A stretch of DNA of 64,000 nt from Pukyongiella litopenaei (lineage in GTDB: Bacteria; Pseudomonadota; Alphaproteobacteria; Rhodobacterales; Rhodobacteraceae). The stretch lies in NCBI RefSeq assembly GCF_003008555.2, contig NZ_CP027665.1, forward strand, positions 3,348,001 to 3,412,000, given 5' to 3'. Made by a program: the position numbers and the translations under genes. This document shows positions 9,328 through 18,730 of the stretch, in pieces (the stretch's first letter is position 1; each line of letters begins with the position of its first letter). The notes under the pieces are model-generated. The model searched no databases and was not told the DNA's origin. It saw nothing but the letters and a program-made list of their open reading frames with translations.

Positions 9328-10111
9328 GGAAAGCCTGTTCTCGAATAACGGAATGGCGGTCGCCGACCGGCTGGCCGCAGAGGCGCTGATCGTCGATGTG
9401 GACGGGTTCGAGGGGCCGCTCGACGTTCTGCTGACCCTGTCGCGCACCCAGAAGGTCGACCTGCGCCGGATCTCGGTGCTCGAACTGGCGCGCCAGTATC
9501 TGGCCTTCGTCGAAAAGGCCAAGGCGCTGCGGATCGAACTGGCTGCGGATTACCTGGTGATGGCGGCTTGGCTGGCGTTCCTGAAATCGCGCCTGCTGCT
9601 GCCGCCGGACCCGTCCGAGGAGGGCCCCACCGGCGAGGAGCTGGCCGCGCATCTGGCGTTCCAGCTGGAGCGGCTGCAGGCGATGCGCGACGCGGCGGCG
9701 CGGCTGATGGGGCGCGATCGGCTGGGGCGCGATTTCTTTGCCCGCGGCGAAGCCGAGGACGTGGCGCGTATCCGCACCGTGCGCTATTCGGCGACGCTGC
9801 TGGACCTGATGCAGGGCTATGCCCGGATCCGCACCCGCGACGATTTCCGCCCCTTCGTGATGGATCGCGACGCGGTGTTCACGATGGAACAGGCGCTGGA
9901 ACGGATGCGCCCGCTGATCGGCTTTGCCGGCACCTGGACCGATCTGACCAGCTATCTGCCCGATGGCTGGGAAAGCGATCCGGCGCGGCGGCGGTCGGCC
10001 ACGGCGGCGACATTTGCCGCCTCGCTGGAACTGGTCAAGGAAGGGCATCTCGAAATCCGGCAGAGCGATACCTTTGCCCCGATACACCTGCGCAGGAAGA
10101 AAGATGACTGA
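9320..10111 (+). CDS. scpA: Segregation and condensation protein A (ScpA kleisin)
   Basis: ScpA is the kleisin subunit that bridges SMC heads and recruits ScpB in the chromosome-condensing SMC complex. The 263-residue protein has the N-terminal FEGPLDVLLTLSRTQKVDL motif, the YLVMAAWLAFLKSRLLLP helix and a C-terminal winged helix (SLELVKEGHLEIRQ). The start at 9320 has GGTGAGG upstream and overlaps nagZ. The nagZ-scpA-scpB order is common in Rhodobacterales. Confidence 0.95.
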   Translation: MAEESLFSNNGMAVADRLAAEALIVDVDGFEGPLDVLLTLSRTQKVDLRRISVLELARQYLAFVEKAKALRIELAADYLVMAAWLAFLKSRLLLPPDPSEEGPTGEELAAHLAFQLERLQAMRDAAARLMGRDRLGRDFFARGEAEDVARIRTVRYSATLLDLMQGYARIRTRDDFRPFVMDRDAVFTMEQALERMRPLIGFAGTWTDLTSYLPDGWESDPARRRSATAATFAASLELVKEGHLEIRQSDTFAPIHLRRKKDD

Positions 10112-10793
10112 GAGCGACGATATCGAGACCGGCGCGGAGTCCGCGGGCGATGCCGGCGGCGACACGCTGTTCGAAGCGCCGCCCATGGGGGAACAGGAAC
10201 GCATGGTCGAGGCGGTGCTGTTCGCCAGCGTCGAGCCGGTCTCCGTGCGCGATCTCGAGACACGGATGCCCCATGGCAGCGATCCGGCCGAGGCCCTGGT
10301 GCGGCTGCGCAAGCGCTATGAGGGGCGCGGGGTTCGCGTGGTACGCGTGGGCGATGCCTGGGCGATCCGCACCGCGCCCGACCTGGGGTTCCTGATGCGC
10401 AAGGAAACGGTCGAGACCAGAAAACTGAGCCGCGCGGCGGTCGAAACCCTGGCCATCATCGCCTATCACCAGCCGGTGACGCGGGCCGAGATCGAGGAAA
10501 TCCGGGGGGTTTCGGTCAGCCGGGGCACCATCGACCAGCTGATGGAGATGGAGTGGATTCGGCTCGGCCGGCGCCGGATGACGCCGGGCCGCCCGGTGAC
10601 GTTCGTGGTAACGCCTGAATTCCTGGATCACTTCGGCCTGGAAACCGCGCGCGACCTGCCGGGGCTGAAGGAACTGCGCGCGGCCGGGTTGCTGGAAAAC
10701 CGTCCGCCGCCGGGGGTGCCGGGGCCGCAGGCCGATGACGACGACGATGATGACGGCGTCGAAACCGGCCAGTCGGAAATGTTCGAGGAGTGA
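10104..10793 (+). CDS. scpB: Segregation and condensation protein B (ScpB)
   Basis: ScpB is the winged-helix partner of ScpA in the SMC condensin complex. The 229-residue protein has two winged-helix domains, with the typical LSRAAVETLAIIAYHQPVTR and IRGVSVSRGTIDQLM segments. The C-terminus is an acidic tail containing a run of Asp. The start codon overlaps scpA by 8 bases (ATGACTGA). Confidence 0.94.
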   Translation: MTESDDIETGAESAGDAGGDTLFEAPPMGEQERMVEAVLFASVEPVSVRDLETRMPHGSDPAEALVRLRKRYEGRGVRVVRVGDAWAIRTAPDLGFLMRKETVETRKLSRAAVETLAIIAYHQPVTRAEIEEIRGVSVSRGTIDQLMEMEWIRLGRRRMTPGRPVTFVVTPEFLDHFGLETARDLPGLKELRAAGLLENRPPPGVPGPQADDDDDDDGVETGQSEMFEE

Positions 10794-10797
10794 CCTG

Positions 10798-11022
10798 ATG
10801 ACCCTTGAAAGGCTGATCCACCGGTTGATCCGGATGATGTCTCGCCGTGCGATCGGCAAGGGCATCGATGCGGGGATCGACATGGCCGCGTCGGGGGGCG
10901 GACCGGCCGACGATACCGGGCTGTCGCCACAGGACCGGCAGGCGCAGCAGCAACAGCACCGCAAGGCCAGGCAGACCATGCGCCAGATGCGGCGCATGTC
11001 GAAGATGACGCGCCGGTTCTAG
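10798..11022 (+). CDS. Small basic protein of unknown function
   Basis: The 74-residue product begins MTLERLIHRLIRMMSRRAIG and ends in a Gln/Arg/Met-rich tail (RQTMRQMRRMSKMTRRF). It has no membrane segment or known motif. It starts 4 bp after the scpB stop and is probably the last gene of the nagZ-scpAB operon. A match outside Rhodobacterales is not recognised. Confidence 0.6.
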   Translation: MTLERLIHRLIRMMSRRAIGKGIDAGIDMAASGGGPADDTGLSPQDRQAQQQQHRKARQTMRQMRRMSKMTRRF

Positions 11023-11026
11023 CTGG

Positions 11027-13057
11027 CTATCGCCACAGATCGGCGCGGCTGGCAAAGATGCCCTGCAGCTTCGACAGCAGCCGGTTGGCCAGACCGGGAT
11101 GCGCCACCGCACCGGCGGCGAGCCGCTCCACCACCACTTCGACCGGGCAGGGCTGGCCGGTGACGGGATCGAAATAGCGCGGGTAGTCGATCAGCGCGGC
11201 ATGGACCAGCCCGGCGAGACCGGGGCGCGCAGTCCGCCGGGCGGGCACCTCGCCCCGATCGTCCGTCAACCCCCAGCCCGCATAGAACGGCGCGCCCAGC
11301 GTCACCACCGGGACGCCCCGCAACAGGGCCTCGAACCCCATCAGCGATGTCATCGTCCACAGCTCGTCCAGCTGCGACAGCAGCGCCGCCGGGTCGGCCC
11401 CGGTTGCGACCAGATCCGCCGCCGACAGGTCATCGACCGCGCCCCTGCGCAACCCGGCCTCGACATCCGGGTGGGGCTTGTAGATCAGCACCGCGCCGGG
11501 GTTGGCCGCCCGCGCCGCGCGCAGCAGCCCTGCATTGCTGGACACCGCGCCGGTGCCGGTCAGGATCGACGCGTCGTCCTCGACCTGTCCCGGCACCAGA
11601 ACCTTGCGCCCGGCGGGCAGGGTGGGGGCGGTTCCGCCAAGGTTGTATTTGCTCAGCCCGACGCCGGTCAGCGCCGCGATCAGCGCCTCGGCCCGGGTGC
11701 GCTGGGCCGGGGTCAGGGTGGCGCGCTGCGCGATCAGCGCCTCCAGCCGCGAGGGCTGGCGCGGATCGTAGTAGATGCCCAGATCATCTGTCACCAGCGA
11801 CAGCGGCGGCACCAGTTCGGCGCCCAGCCCGCGCGACCGCAGGAACCCGTCCTCGACGCGGACCGCGCCCGCCTGGTCCGACTGGCCCGACTGGCCCGCC
11901 TGGTCCGACTGGCCCGGCCCCGCCCTGCCGGCCCAGACCATGTGGCGGCGCGTATCGCGGGGCGGGTGATCGGAAAACACCACCCGTTTCTCGCGGCCGT
12001 AGAACCGTTGCAGGGGGCGGCGTTTCCACAGGCGCATGCCGCTGGCGACCCAGCCGTGGCGATCCTCGCGCCAGGCGCGGGCCTGCGCGTCGAGCGTGTC
12101 GAGAACGGATTCCAGATCGCACAGCCGGTCGCGATAGGGGTCGTACCAGACCGGGTAGAGGATCATCGCGGCGGCAAAGAGCTGCGCCGCTGTCAGGGTG
12201 CGGCCACGGCGCGGCAGCGGTGTTTCATCCACGCTCAGCCCCCAGCCGGCATAGAAGGGCTGGCCGAACACGCGGGGCCTGTGGCCGGCGAGGATGGCTT
12301 CGAACCCCAGCTGCGAGGACAGGGTATAGACCGCGACCGCGCCATCGACCAGGTGCCAGGGGCTGACCGGGTCGGTCGAAAACATGGCATCGCCGCCCGT
12401 GTCCGAGGCGTCGAAATGGCCGGGACGGAACCCCGACGCCGTTTCGGGATGGGTTCGGATCAGGATGCGGGCACCGGGGTTTTCATCGCGCGCGGCCGCC
12501 AGCATGGCGCGGAACCGCGCCCGGTCGCCGCCGCTGGCCCGCACCGAGGCATCACCGCGCGTCTGGTCCACCACCAGCACATAGCCCGGATCGGGCACCG
12601 GCAGGCCGGGGTCGACACCGCTGTATTTGCTCAGATGGGCCTCGCGCATCCGGGTGATCGCGTCGCGTGCGCGACCGAGCATCGAGGTCTCGTCCAGCGG
12701 GTGGGTGGCCAGCAGGGTTTCCAGGTCCGACGGGTGCGCGGCGTCGAAATGCACGCCGGTGCGGTCGATCAGCAGCCCCAGCGGCGGTTCGCCGGCGCGG
12801 CCGGGATGCAGCGACCGCAGGAACGCGTCCTCGATCCGCCACAGGGGCACCCCGCGCCGTTGCGCCACCGCTTGCCCGCGCCAGGCGGTGGGACTGTCGC
12901 CCCAGACAGCGACCGCATCGCCGGGGCCGGGCAGGCCGGCGCGAACCGGCGCTCCGGCGAGCGTCAGGATCCGCCGGATCCGCCGGTTCAGGAAACCGCC
13001 ATTATAGGCAAAGAGCCGGGGGTGGCCCGTCGGCCCGACGCGTTCGCGGCCGGGCAC
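11027..13057 (-). CDS. kpsC: KpsC-like capsular polysaccharide beta-Kdo transferase, two-domain
   Basis: KpsC builds the poly-Kdo linker that joins capsular polysaccharide to its lipid anchor. The 676-residue protein contains two copies of the same unit: RIEDAFLRS...LSKYSG in the N-terminal half and RVEDGFLRS...LSKYNL in the C-terminal half, as in the dual KpsC transferases. The start is GTG at 13057, 4 bp after the exporter stop and without a clear ribosome binding site, suggesting coupling. The second domain carries a small Gln/Ser/Gly repeat encoded at about 11868-11930. Confidence 0.85.
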   Translation of the reverse strand: MPGRERVGPTGHPRLFAYNGGFLNRRIRRILTLAGAPVRAGLPGPGDAVAVWGDSPTAWRGQAVAQRRGVPLWRIEDAFLRSLHPGRAGEPPLGLLIDRTGVHFDAAHPSDLETLLATHPLDETSMLGRARDAITRMREAHLSKYSGVDPGLPVPDPGYVLVVDQTRGDASVRASGGDRARFRAMLAAARDENPGARILIRTHPETASGFRPGHFDASDTGGDAMFSTDPVSPWHLVDGAVAVYTLSSQLGFEAILAGHRPRVFGQPFYAGWGLSVDETPLPRRGRTLTAAQLFAAAMILYPVWYDPYRDRLCDLESVLDTLDAQARAWREDRHGWVASGMRLWKRRPLQRFYGREKRVVFSDHPPRDTRRHMVWAGRAGPGQSDQAGQSGQSDQAGAVRVEDGFLRSRGLGAELVPPLSLVTDDLGIYYDPRQPSRLEALIAQRATLTPAQRTRAEALIAALTGVGLSKYNLGGTAPTLPAGRKVLVPGQVEDDASILTGTGAVSSNAGLLRAARAANPGAVLIYKPHPDVEAGLRRGAVDDLSAADLVATGADPAALLSQLDELWTMTSLMGFEALLRGVPVVTLGAPFYAGWGLTDDRGEVPARRTARPGLAGLVHAALIDYPRYFDPVTGQPCPVEVVVERLAAGAVAHPGLANRLLSKLQGIFASRADLWR

Positions 13058-13061
13058 GGGA

Positions 13062-14192
13062 CTAGTTGGCGAGGGTCTTGACGCTTGCCAGCGGGGTCAC
13101 CGAACCGATCAGCAGCGAAAGCGTTTTCGACCACTGGGTAAAGGGCGCCTCGGTCACATAGACCGTATCGTCATCACGGATGATGAAATCGCGCGCCACG
13201 AACATGCCGTTCTTTTCGGTCAGGTTCAGCACATAGACCATGCGCTGCGGCCCGCTCAGGTCGGTGCGGCCCAGCACGTTGTTGGCGACCTTGGGGTATT
13301 CCTCGCGGAATACGAAGATGCCGGTGGGGTCGGATGCCGCGCCGACCAGCCCGCCCACCTGCGCCACCGCCTCGATGGCCGACAGGTCCTTGCTCTCGAA
13401 GGGAACCCGCGCCTGGGTGCCGGTGGCGCCCATGGCGACATAGGACCGGGTGTCTTCCTCGACCAGGATGCGGTCGCCGCCGCGCAGCGCGATGTCGAGC
13501 GACGGGTTCGAGAAGATGTCCTGGAACCAGACCTTGCCGCGCGAGCCGCCGCGGATCACCGTGACCTGCGCGATCTTGGGTTCGACCGTCACGCCGCCGG
13601 CCTTGGCCAGCATCGACGACAGCGACCGGGTCGAGCGTTCGATCGGATAGACCCCCTGCGCGCCGACCGCGCCGACGAGCGACACGGTCGAGCCGTCGCC
13701 CGCAAGGCGACGCACCTGCACCTGCGGGTCGGGGGTCTGTTCATCCAGTTGCTGGGTGATCGATTCGCGCAGCTGGTTGGGCGTGTTGCCGGCGGCGCGG
13801 ATGCGCCCGGCATAGGGCACGAAGATGAACCCCGCGCTGTCCACCTGCACCTCTTCCAGCGCGGTGGCGTTGCCGGTGGCCCCGGTCAGGAGCCCGTCAT
13901 CGACGTTTTCCCAGATCGTCAGGCCCAGCACGTCGCCGGGGCGGATCGTGTCCGATGTCAGCTGCGCGGCATTGGTGAAGTCGCGCGAGAACCCCAGCGA
14001 CGGGATCACGTCCGTGGCCTTGGCCACGCGATTGTCGACATCGACGATGAAGGCATCGCCGCCCTTGGCAACCGATCCGGCCTCGATCTGTGTCTTGTTC
14101 GGGCCGACCTGGGGCAGGGCACACGCTGAGAGCGCCCCCGCAACGATCAGTGCGGCGGCGGGACGGAGCCAGCCGAAGCTCTTGGTTGTCAC
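13062..14192 (-). CDS. Polysaccharide export outer-membrane lipoprotein (Wza/KpsD family)
   Basis: The 376-residue lipoprotein has a lipobox (GALSAC) after a short signal peptide, a polysaccharide-export domain (IRPGDVLGLTIWE...FVPYAGRIRAAG) and following SLBB-type repeats. Wza/KpsD proteins form the outer-membrane channel for capsule or exopolysaccharide. I chose GTG 14192 because GAGGAGAAAG lies upstream and it places the signal peptide at the N-terminus. It lies between the KpsS-like and KpsC-like genes in one operon. Confidence 0.88.
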   Translation of the reverse strand: MTTKSFGWLRPAAALIVAGALSACALPQVGPNKTQIEAGSVAKGGDAFIVDVDNRVAKATDVIPSLGFSRDFTNAAQLTSDTIRPGDVLGLTIWENVDDGLLTGATGNATALEEVQVDSAGFIFVPYAGRIRAAGNTPNQLRESITQQLDEQTPDPQVQVRRLAGDGSTVSLVGAVGAQGVYPIERSTRSLSSMLAKAGGVTVEPKIAQVTVIRGGSRGKVWFQDIFSNPSLDIALRGGDRILVEEDTRSYVAMGATGTQARVPFESKDLSAIEAVAQVGGLVGAASDPTGIFVFREEYPKVANNVLGRTDLSGPQRMVYVLNLTEKNGMFVARDFIIRDDDTVYVTEAPFTQWSKTLSLLIGSVTPLASVKTLAN

Positions 14193-14288
14193 TGCTCTTT
14201 CTCCTCGAACGCGGGCACCGGCTGCGGTCGGTTCGCCCCTCGGGATAAGGAAGTGCAATATTTTACCGGGTTTGCGCAAGGGTCGGCG

Positions 14289-15590
14289 TCAACTGATGGC
14301 CCGCAACTGTTGCCGGGGTGCCGCTTTGCCGGACCGGAACGCGTCATAGGGATCTTCGTCCATCAGCATCATGTCCACCACATGGCGCAGCAGTTGCCGG
14401 CGCCCGCGGGCCGAGTAGAACCCGCCCGGAACCTGGCTGGTTTCCAGCAGGAACCGCCGGTAATCCTTGTAGGCGCGGCTGTCGGGGCGGGTGGCGCCGG
14501 CAAAGAACTCGGCCAGCGGCCGCATCGAGACCAGTTCGGGCTTGTCATAGACCGCCGCGCCGAACACCCGGAGCGGGATGCCGCGCCACAGCACCTGTTG
14601 CCCGGCGGTCGAGTTTACCGTGACCGCGCTGCGCGCATCCTGGAGCAGCTGCGCCAGCTTGCCGCCGCGCACATAATGGGTGCGGTCCGCGATCCCGTGC
14701 GCCGCCGCGAGCCGCCTCGTGTCGGTGCGCACGGGCGTCCGGCCATCCTCGAGCGGATGCGCCTTGATGACCAGGTGGTGATGGCGCGGCGCCCCCGCCG
14801 CGAACCCCGCGATCACCTGTTCGAGAAACTCGGTCATGGTGGCAAAGGGCGAATGTTCCTGAAACGAACTGTCATGTTCCAGTTGCAGCAGCGCCAGGTG
14901 GTAGGGAAAACCGCCGCGGCGCACCCGCCGCGTGGCGATCCGCCGTTCGGCGGCATGGGCCGGCATCAGCAGCAGCCGTTTCAGGTAGAGCCGGAACTCC
15001 GCCTGCACGCTCAGGGTCCGGTGGCCGCGAAAACTCGGGTAGGCGCGGTTCCGGAACATCACGAACCAGTGGTAGAGGGCGCCGTAGAACACATGCTGGC
15101 GCATGTCGCCCCAGTGGGCCGGCGGCAGCGGGGCTTCGAGGTCGGACAGGGCCAGCGCGGCGCGCATGTCGTCGATCGTCAGGCCCATCAGCCGCGAGTT
15201 TCCGTTCGATCCGCCCCGTTCATAGGTGACCCAGAACGGCCGCATGTAGCCTTCTTCGAACACATGGATCGCCAGCCCGCGGTCCCGCGCCTGCCGGACC
15301 GCCTCGGCGTGGATGGCCCGGGTGTCGCCGTAGAGCACGATATCGGTGACCCGGTGCCGGTCGAGCAGGCCGGCCAGCGTTTCGGGCCAGTCCCCGGGCG
15401 CGCGGTCGAAGGCGACATAGCCCGGCGCGCGGAACCAGAAGGCGCGGTCGCCGGCGTTGAACCCGACCCGGACGACCCGCGCCCCGGCAGCCCGCAGCAT
15501 GGTGCCCAGCCCGTGAAAGAACGGACCGTGCGGACCCTGCAGGAACAGGAATGTGCGGTTTGCCGCCGCAATGTCATGCTTTGCTGTCAT
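14289..15590 (-). CDS. kpsS: KpsS-like capsule biosynthesis protein
   Basis: This 433-residue protein belongs to the capsule polysaccharide biosynthesis/export family of KpsS, the transferase adding the first Kdo to phosphatidylglycerol. Visible segments are FLQGPHGPFF, HVFEEGYMRPFWVTYE, VIKAHPLEDGR and TVNSTAGQQVLWRG. It is the first gene of a three-gene minus-strand capsule operon and is divergent from ribE. No KpsMT ABC transporter lies in the window. Confidence 0.85.
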   Translation of the reverse strand: MTAKHDIAAANRTFLFLQGPHGPFFHGLGTMLRAAGARVVRVGFNAGDRAFWFRAPGYVAFDRAPGDWPETLAGLLDRHRVTDIVLYGDTRAIHAEAVRQARDRGLAIHVFEEGYMRPFWVTYERGGSNGNSRLMGLTIDDMRAALALSDLEAPLPPAHWGDMRQHVFYGALYHWFVMFRNRAYPSFRGHRTLSVQAEFRLYLKRLLLMPAHAAERRIATRRVRRGGFPYHLALLQLEHDSSFQEHSPFATMTEFLEQVIAGFAAGAPRHHHLVIKAHPLEDGRTPVRTDTRRLAAAHGIADRTHYVRGGKLAQLLQDARSAVTVNSTAGQQVLWRGIPLRVFGAAVYDKPELVSMRPLAEFFAGATRPDSRAYKDYRRFLLETSQVPGGFYSARGRRQLLRHVVDMMLMDEDPYDAFRSGKAAPRQQLRAIS

Positions 15591-15748
15591 GGCGGTTCAG
15601 CCTGGGGGCAGAATGGTTAACGGACTATGACCGTGTCGGGAACAAGGTGCAAGGATGGCCCCCTGTTGCCCCCCAATGATCCCCCTTGTGGCGCGGGCCC
15701 GGCGGGGCTAGGTCACGGGGCGAAGGCATCCGAGCGGAGACGAGGCAA

Positions 15749-16336
15749 ATGTTTACCGGCATCATCACCGATATCGGCACCGTGGCCGAACTCGAACAGG
15801 CGGGCGATCTGCGCGCACGGATCGCGACCGGCTATGATACGGCGGGGATCGATATCGGCGCCTCGATCGCCAGCGACGGCGTCTGCCTGACCGTGGTGGC
15901 GCTCGGGCCCGGCTGGTACGACGTGCAGATCAGCGCCGAAACGGTGTCGAAGACCAATCTGGGCGATTGGTCGGTCGGTCATCGCGTCAACCTGGAGCGC
16001 GCGCTGCGCGTGGGCGACGAACTGGGCGGGCATATCGTGTCGGGTCATGTGGATGGCGTGGCCGAGGTCGTCGCGGTTGCGGAGGAGGGTGACAGCACCC
16101 GTGTCACCCTGCGCGCGCCCGCCGCCCTGGCGCGGTTCATCGCGCCCAAGGGCTCGGTGGCGCTCAACGGAACCTCGCTGACGGTCAATGACGTGGAGGG
16201 GTGCGATTTCGGCATCAACCTGATCCCGCACACGCAGGAGGTGACGACCTGGGGCGGCATCGCGGCGGGACAACGCGTCAATCTCGAGATCGATACGCTG
16301 GCCCGCTATGTGGCCCGGCTGGCAGAAGCGGGCTGA
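15749..16336 (+). CDS. ribE: Riboflavin synthase
   Basis: This enzyme dismutates two molecules of 6,7-dimethyl-8-ribityllumazine into riboflavin. The 195-residue protein has the N-terminal MFTGIITDIGTV and two lumazine-binding barrel repeats, each with its (S/N)GVCLTV or NGTSLTVN segment and GGHIVSGHVDG between. The start ATG 15749 follows CGAGG. I see no FMN riboswitch upstream. Confidence 0.95.
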   Translation: MFTGIITDIGTVAELEQAGDLRARIATGYDTAGIDIGASIASDGVCLTVVALGPGWYDVQISAETVSKTNLGDWSVGHRVNLERALRVGDELGGHIVSGHVDGVAEVVAVAEEGDSTRVTLRAPAALARFIAPKGSVALNGTSLTVNDVEGCDFGINLIPHTQEVTTWGGIAAGQRVNLEIDTLARYVARLAEAG

Positions 16337-16375
16337 GGCAGGCTGAGGCGGGTGCCCGCGGCAACCGGTGCGCCG

Positions 16376-16423
16376 GCGGGGGCCAGCCCCCGCACCCCCG
16401 GAGTTTATCCGGCAAGATGAAGG
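16376..16423 (+). repeat. Intergenic palindromic repeat, copy 1
   Basis: A GC hairpin (GGGGGCcaGCCCCC) is followed by CCCCCGG and TCCGGCAAGATGAA. The reverse complement of 34926-34972 carries the same order of elements (GGGGCtctGCCCC, CCCCGGGATATTTCC, GGCAAGAGGAA), so the two belong to one dispersed family. This copy lies between ribE and ribBX. Confidence 0.6.
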
Positions 16424-16518
16424 ACAGGGCATTCCGCGCCGGGATCGGGTGCGGTGGGGCTGGCCTTCGCCCGGCGCGTGGTTTATCTGCCCGGTAACCT
16501 GCCGCGAAGGACGATCCG

Positions 16519-17646
16519 ATGAGTTTTGAAGCCCCCGGCCCGGTGGAAACCGGCCTGCGCAATGCAATCGCCCCGATCGAGGAGATCATCGCCGAGGCGC
16601 GGGCCGGGCGGATGTTCGTGCTCGTCGATCACGAGGACCGGGAAAACGAGGGCGACCTGGTGATTGCCGCCGAATTCGCCGATGCCGAGGCGATCAACTT
16701 CATGGCCCTGCATGGGCGCGGGCTGATCTGCCTGCCGATGACGGCCGAGCGGATCGACCGCCTGGGCCTGCCGATGATGGCGGTGAACAACTCGTCGCGC
16801 CACGAAACGGCCTTTACGGTTTCGATCGAGGCGCGCGAGGGGGTCAGCACCGGCATCTCGGCGGCGGACCGGGCGCTGACGGTGGCGACCGCGATCAACG
16901 AGCAGAACACCATGGCGCATCTGGCGACGCCGGGCCATGTCTTTCCGCTGCGCGCCAAGCAGGGCGGCGTGCTGGTGCGCGCGGGCCATACCGAGGCGGC
17001 GGTCGACATCGCGCGGCTGGCGGGGCTGAACCCGGCCGGGGTCATCTGCGAGATCATGAACCCGGACGGGTCGATGGCGCGGCTGCCCGACCTGGTGAGA
17101 TTCGCGGCCGAACACGGGCTGAAGATCGGCGCGATCTCGGACCTGATCGCCTATCGCGCGCGCAACGACAACCTGGTGGTGGAGACCGCCCGCGAGACCG
17201 TCACCTCCGAGTTCGGGGGGGAGTGGGACATGCGGATATTTACCGACCAGACCCACGGGATCGAGCATGTGGTGATGATCAAGGGGGATATCACCACGCC
17301 GGAGCCGGTGCTGACGCGGGCCCATGCGCTGCATGAAACCACCGACCTGCTGGGGCTGGGGCCGAAACCGGCCCGCGAACTGCCCCGCGCGATGGAAATG
17401 ATCGCACGCGAAGGGCGTGGCGTCGTGTGCCTGTTCCGCCAGCCGCGAAAGGCGCTCTATGCCGACGAGGACGAAGGGCCGCGGACGATCAAGCAGACCG
17501 GGCTCGGGGCGCAGATCCTGTCCAAGCTGGGCCTGCATGAGCTGATATTGCTGACGGAGTCGCCGCAAACCCGCTACCTGGGGCTTGACGCATTTGGTCT
17601 GACCATTGCCGGCACCCGCCCCATATTCGCCGAGGACGAGACCTGA
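16519..17646 (+). CDS. ribB: DHBP synthase fused to a degenerate GTP cyclohydrolase II-like domain (RibBX type)
   Basis: The N-terminal 200 residues are 3,4-dihydroxy-2-butanone-4-phosphate synthase ([16 protein letters not shown] acidic loop, [13 protein letters not shown]), which makes the four-carbon unit for lumazine. The C-terminal half aligns in position with GTP cyclohydrolase II, but the zinc-cysteine region is replaced by [18 protein letters not shown], with no cysteines. GTP hydrolysis is therefore unlikely, and a separate RibA is expected elsewhere. It lies in the rib operon, 1 bp before ribH. Confidence 0.9.
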   Translation: MSFEAPGPVETGLRNAIAPIEEIIAEARAGRMFVLVDHEDRENEGDLVIAAEFADAEAINFMALHGRGLICLPMTAERIDRLGLPMMAVNNSSRHETAFTVSIEAREGVSTGISAADRALTVATAINEQNTMAHLATPGHVFPLRAKQGGVLVRAGHTEAAVDIARLAGLNPAGVICEIMNPDGSMARLPDLVRFAAEHGLKIGAISDLIAYRARNDNLVVETARETVTSEFGGEWDMRIFTDQTHGIEHVVMIKGDITTPEPVLTRAHALHETTDLLGLGPKPARELPRAMEMIAREGRGVVCLFRQPRKALYADEDEGPRTIKQTGLGAQILSKLGLHELILLTESPQTRYLGLDAFGLTIAGTRPIFAEDET

Positions 17647-17647
17647 C

Positions 17648-18199
17648 ATGGCCGGGACCGAAACCCATCACATCCTGCAACGCCCGGATTTCGACAGGCC
17701 GGTCAAGCTGCTGATCGTCGTCGCGCCGTATTACAAGGACATCGCCGACGACCTCGTGGCCGGGGCCAGGGCCGAGATCGAGGCGGCGGGCGGCGGCTGG
17801 GATATCGCCGAGGTGCCCGGTGCGCTGGAGGTGCCCACCGCGATTGCCATTGCCGACCGGAGCTCGAACTACGATGGCTATGTGGCGCTGGGATGCGTGA
17901 TCCGGGGGGAAACCACCCATTACGATACGGTCTGCAATGACAGCAGCCGCGCGATCCAGCTGATGGGGTTGCAGGGGTTGTGCATCGGCAATGGGATCCT
18001 GACCGTCGAGAACCGCGAACAGGCGGTCGTGCGGGCCGATCCCGCGCAGATGAACAAGGGCGGCGGCGCCGCCGCGGCGGCCTTGCATCTGGTTGCGCTC
18101 AGCCGTAAGTGGGGCGGCCAGAAAACCGGGGCCGGGTTCAGGCCGCCCCAGGACACCATCCGGCTGGCCGGAGACGCCAAGGGAAACCCCACCGCATGA
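17648..18199 (+). CDS. ribH: 6,7-dimethyl-8-ribityllumazine synthase
   Basis: Lumazine synthase condenses the DHBP synthase product with the pyrimidine intermediate; the product is used by RibE. The 183-residue protein has VPGALEVPTAIAIA, the GCVIRGETTHYD loop and GNGILTVEN. It begins 1 bp after the ribBX stop. Its stop overlaps the nusB start (ATGA). The C-terminus is somewhat longer than the usual 150-160 residues. Confidence 0.94.
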   Translation: MAGTETHHILQRPDFDRPVKLLIVVAPYYKDIADDLVAGARAEIEAAGGGWDIAEVPGALEVPTAIAIADRSSNYDGYVALGCVIRGETTHYDTVCNDSSRAIQLMGLQGLCIGNGILTVENREQAVVRADPAQMNKGGGAAAAALHLVALSRKWGGQKTGAGFRPPQDTIRLAGDAKGNPTA

Positions 18200-18678
18200 G
18201 CACCGCCAACGCGCCCCTGTCCGGCAACCAGAAACGCCGGATGAAATCCGCCGCGCGGCTCTATGCCGTGCAGGCGCTGTTCCAGATGGAGCAGTCGGGC
18301 CAGACCAGCAAGGAGGTCGTGGGCGAATTTCTCGATCACCGTTTCGGCGCCAGCTATGAAGGCGACGAGATGGTGGACGGGGATATCGGCCTGTTCCGCA
18401 AGCTGGTGGACAACGCGGTGAACTACCAGGCGCCGATCGACCAGATGACCGACCGGGCGCTGGTGGCGAAATGGCCGATCTCGCGCATCGACCCGACCCT
18501 GCGCGGGCTGTTCCGCGCCGCCGGGGCCGAACTGGCCTATTCCGGCACGCCGCCGAAAGTGGTGATCACCGAGTTTGTCGACATCGCCCGCGCCTTCTTT
18601 CCCGAGGGGCGGGAGCCGAAATTCGTCAACGCGGTGCTGGACCACATGGCGCGCGAGGCCCGGCCTGAGGCATTCTGA
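18196..18678 (+). CDS. nusB: Transcription antitermination factor NusB
   Basis: NusB binds boxA RNA with S10 and prevents premature termination in rRNA operons. The 160-residue protein has the all-helical fold signature (SAARLYAVQALFQMEQSG near the N-terminus; FVDIARAFFPEGREPKFVNAVLD near the C-terminus). It overlaps ribH by 4 bases, the conserved ribH-nusB pairing. Confidence 0.95.
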   Translation: MSTANAPLSGNQKRRMKSAARLYAVQALFQMEQSGQTSKEVVGEFLDHRFGASYEGDEMVDGDIGLFRKLVDNAVNYQAPIDQMTDRALVAKWPISRIDPTLRGLFRAAGAELAYSGTPPKVVITEFVDIARAFFPEGREPKFVNAVLDHMAREARPEAF

Positions 18679-18730
18679 CACTGGACGCATCGCGGCCACC
18701 TGCTAGACTGGCCGGGAAAGGAGCGCGCTC

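Noticed and set aside
14253-15620. 455-residue plus-strand frame opposite the KpsS-like gene
   Set aside because: Its translation has no family features, while the minus strand has conserved capsule-protein motifs.
15600-15748. FMN riboswitch before ribE
   Set aside because: None of the conserved RFN motifs is present in this leader or in the 16337-16518 gap.
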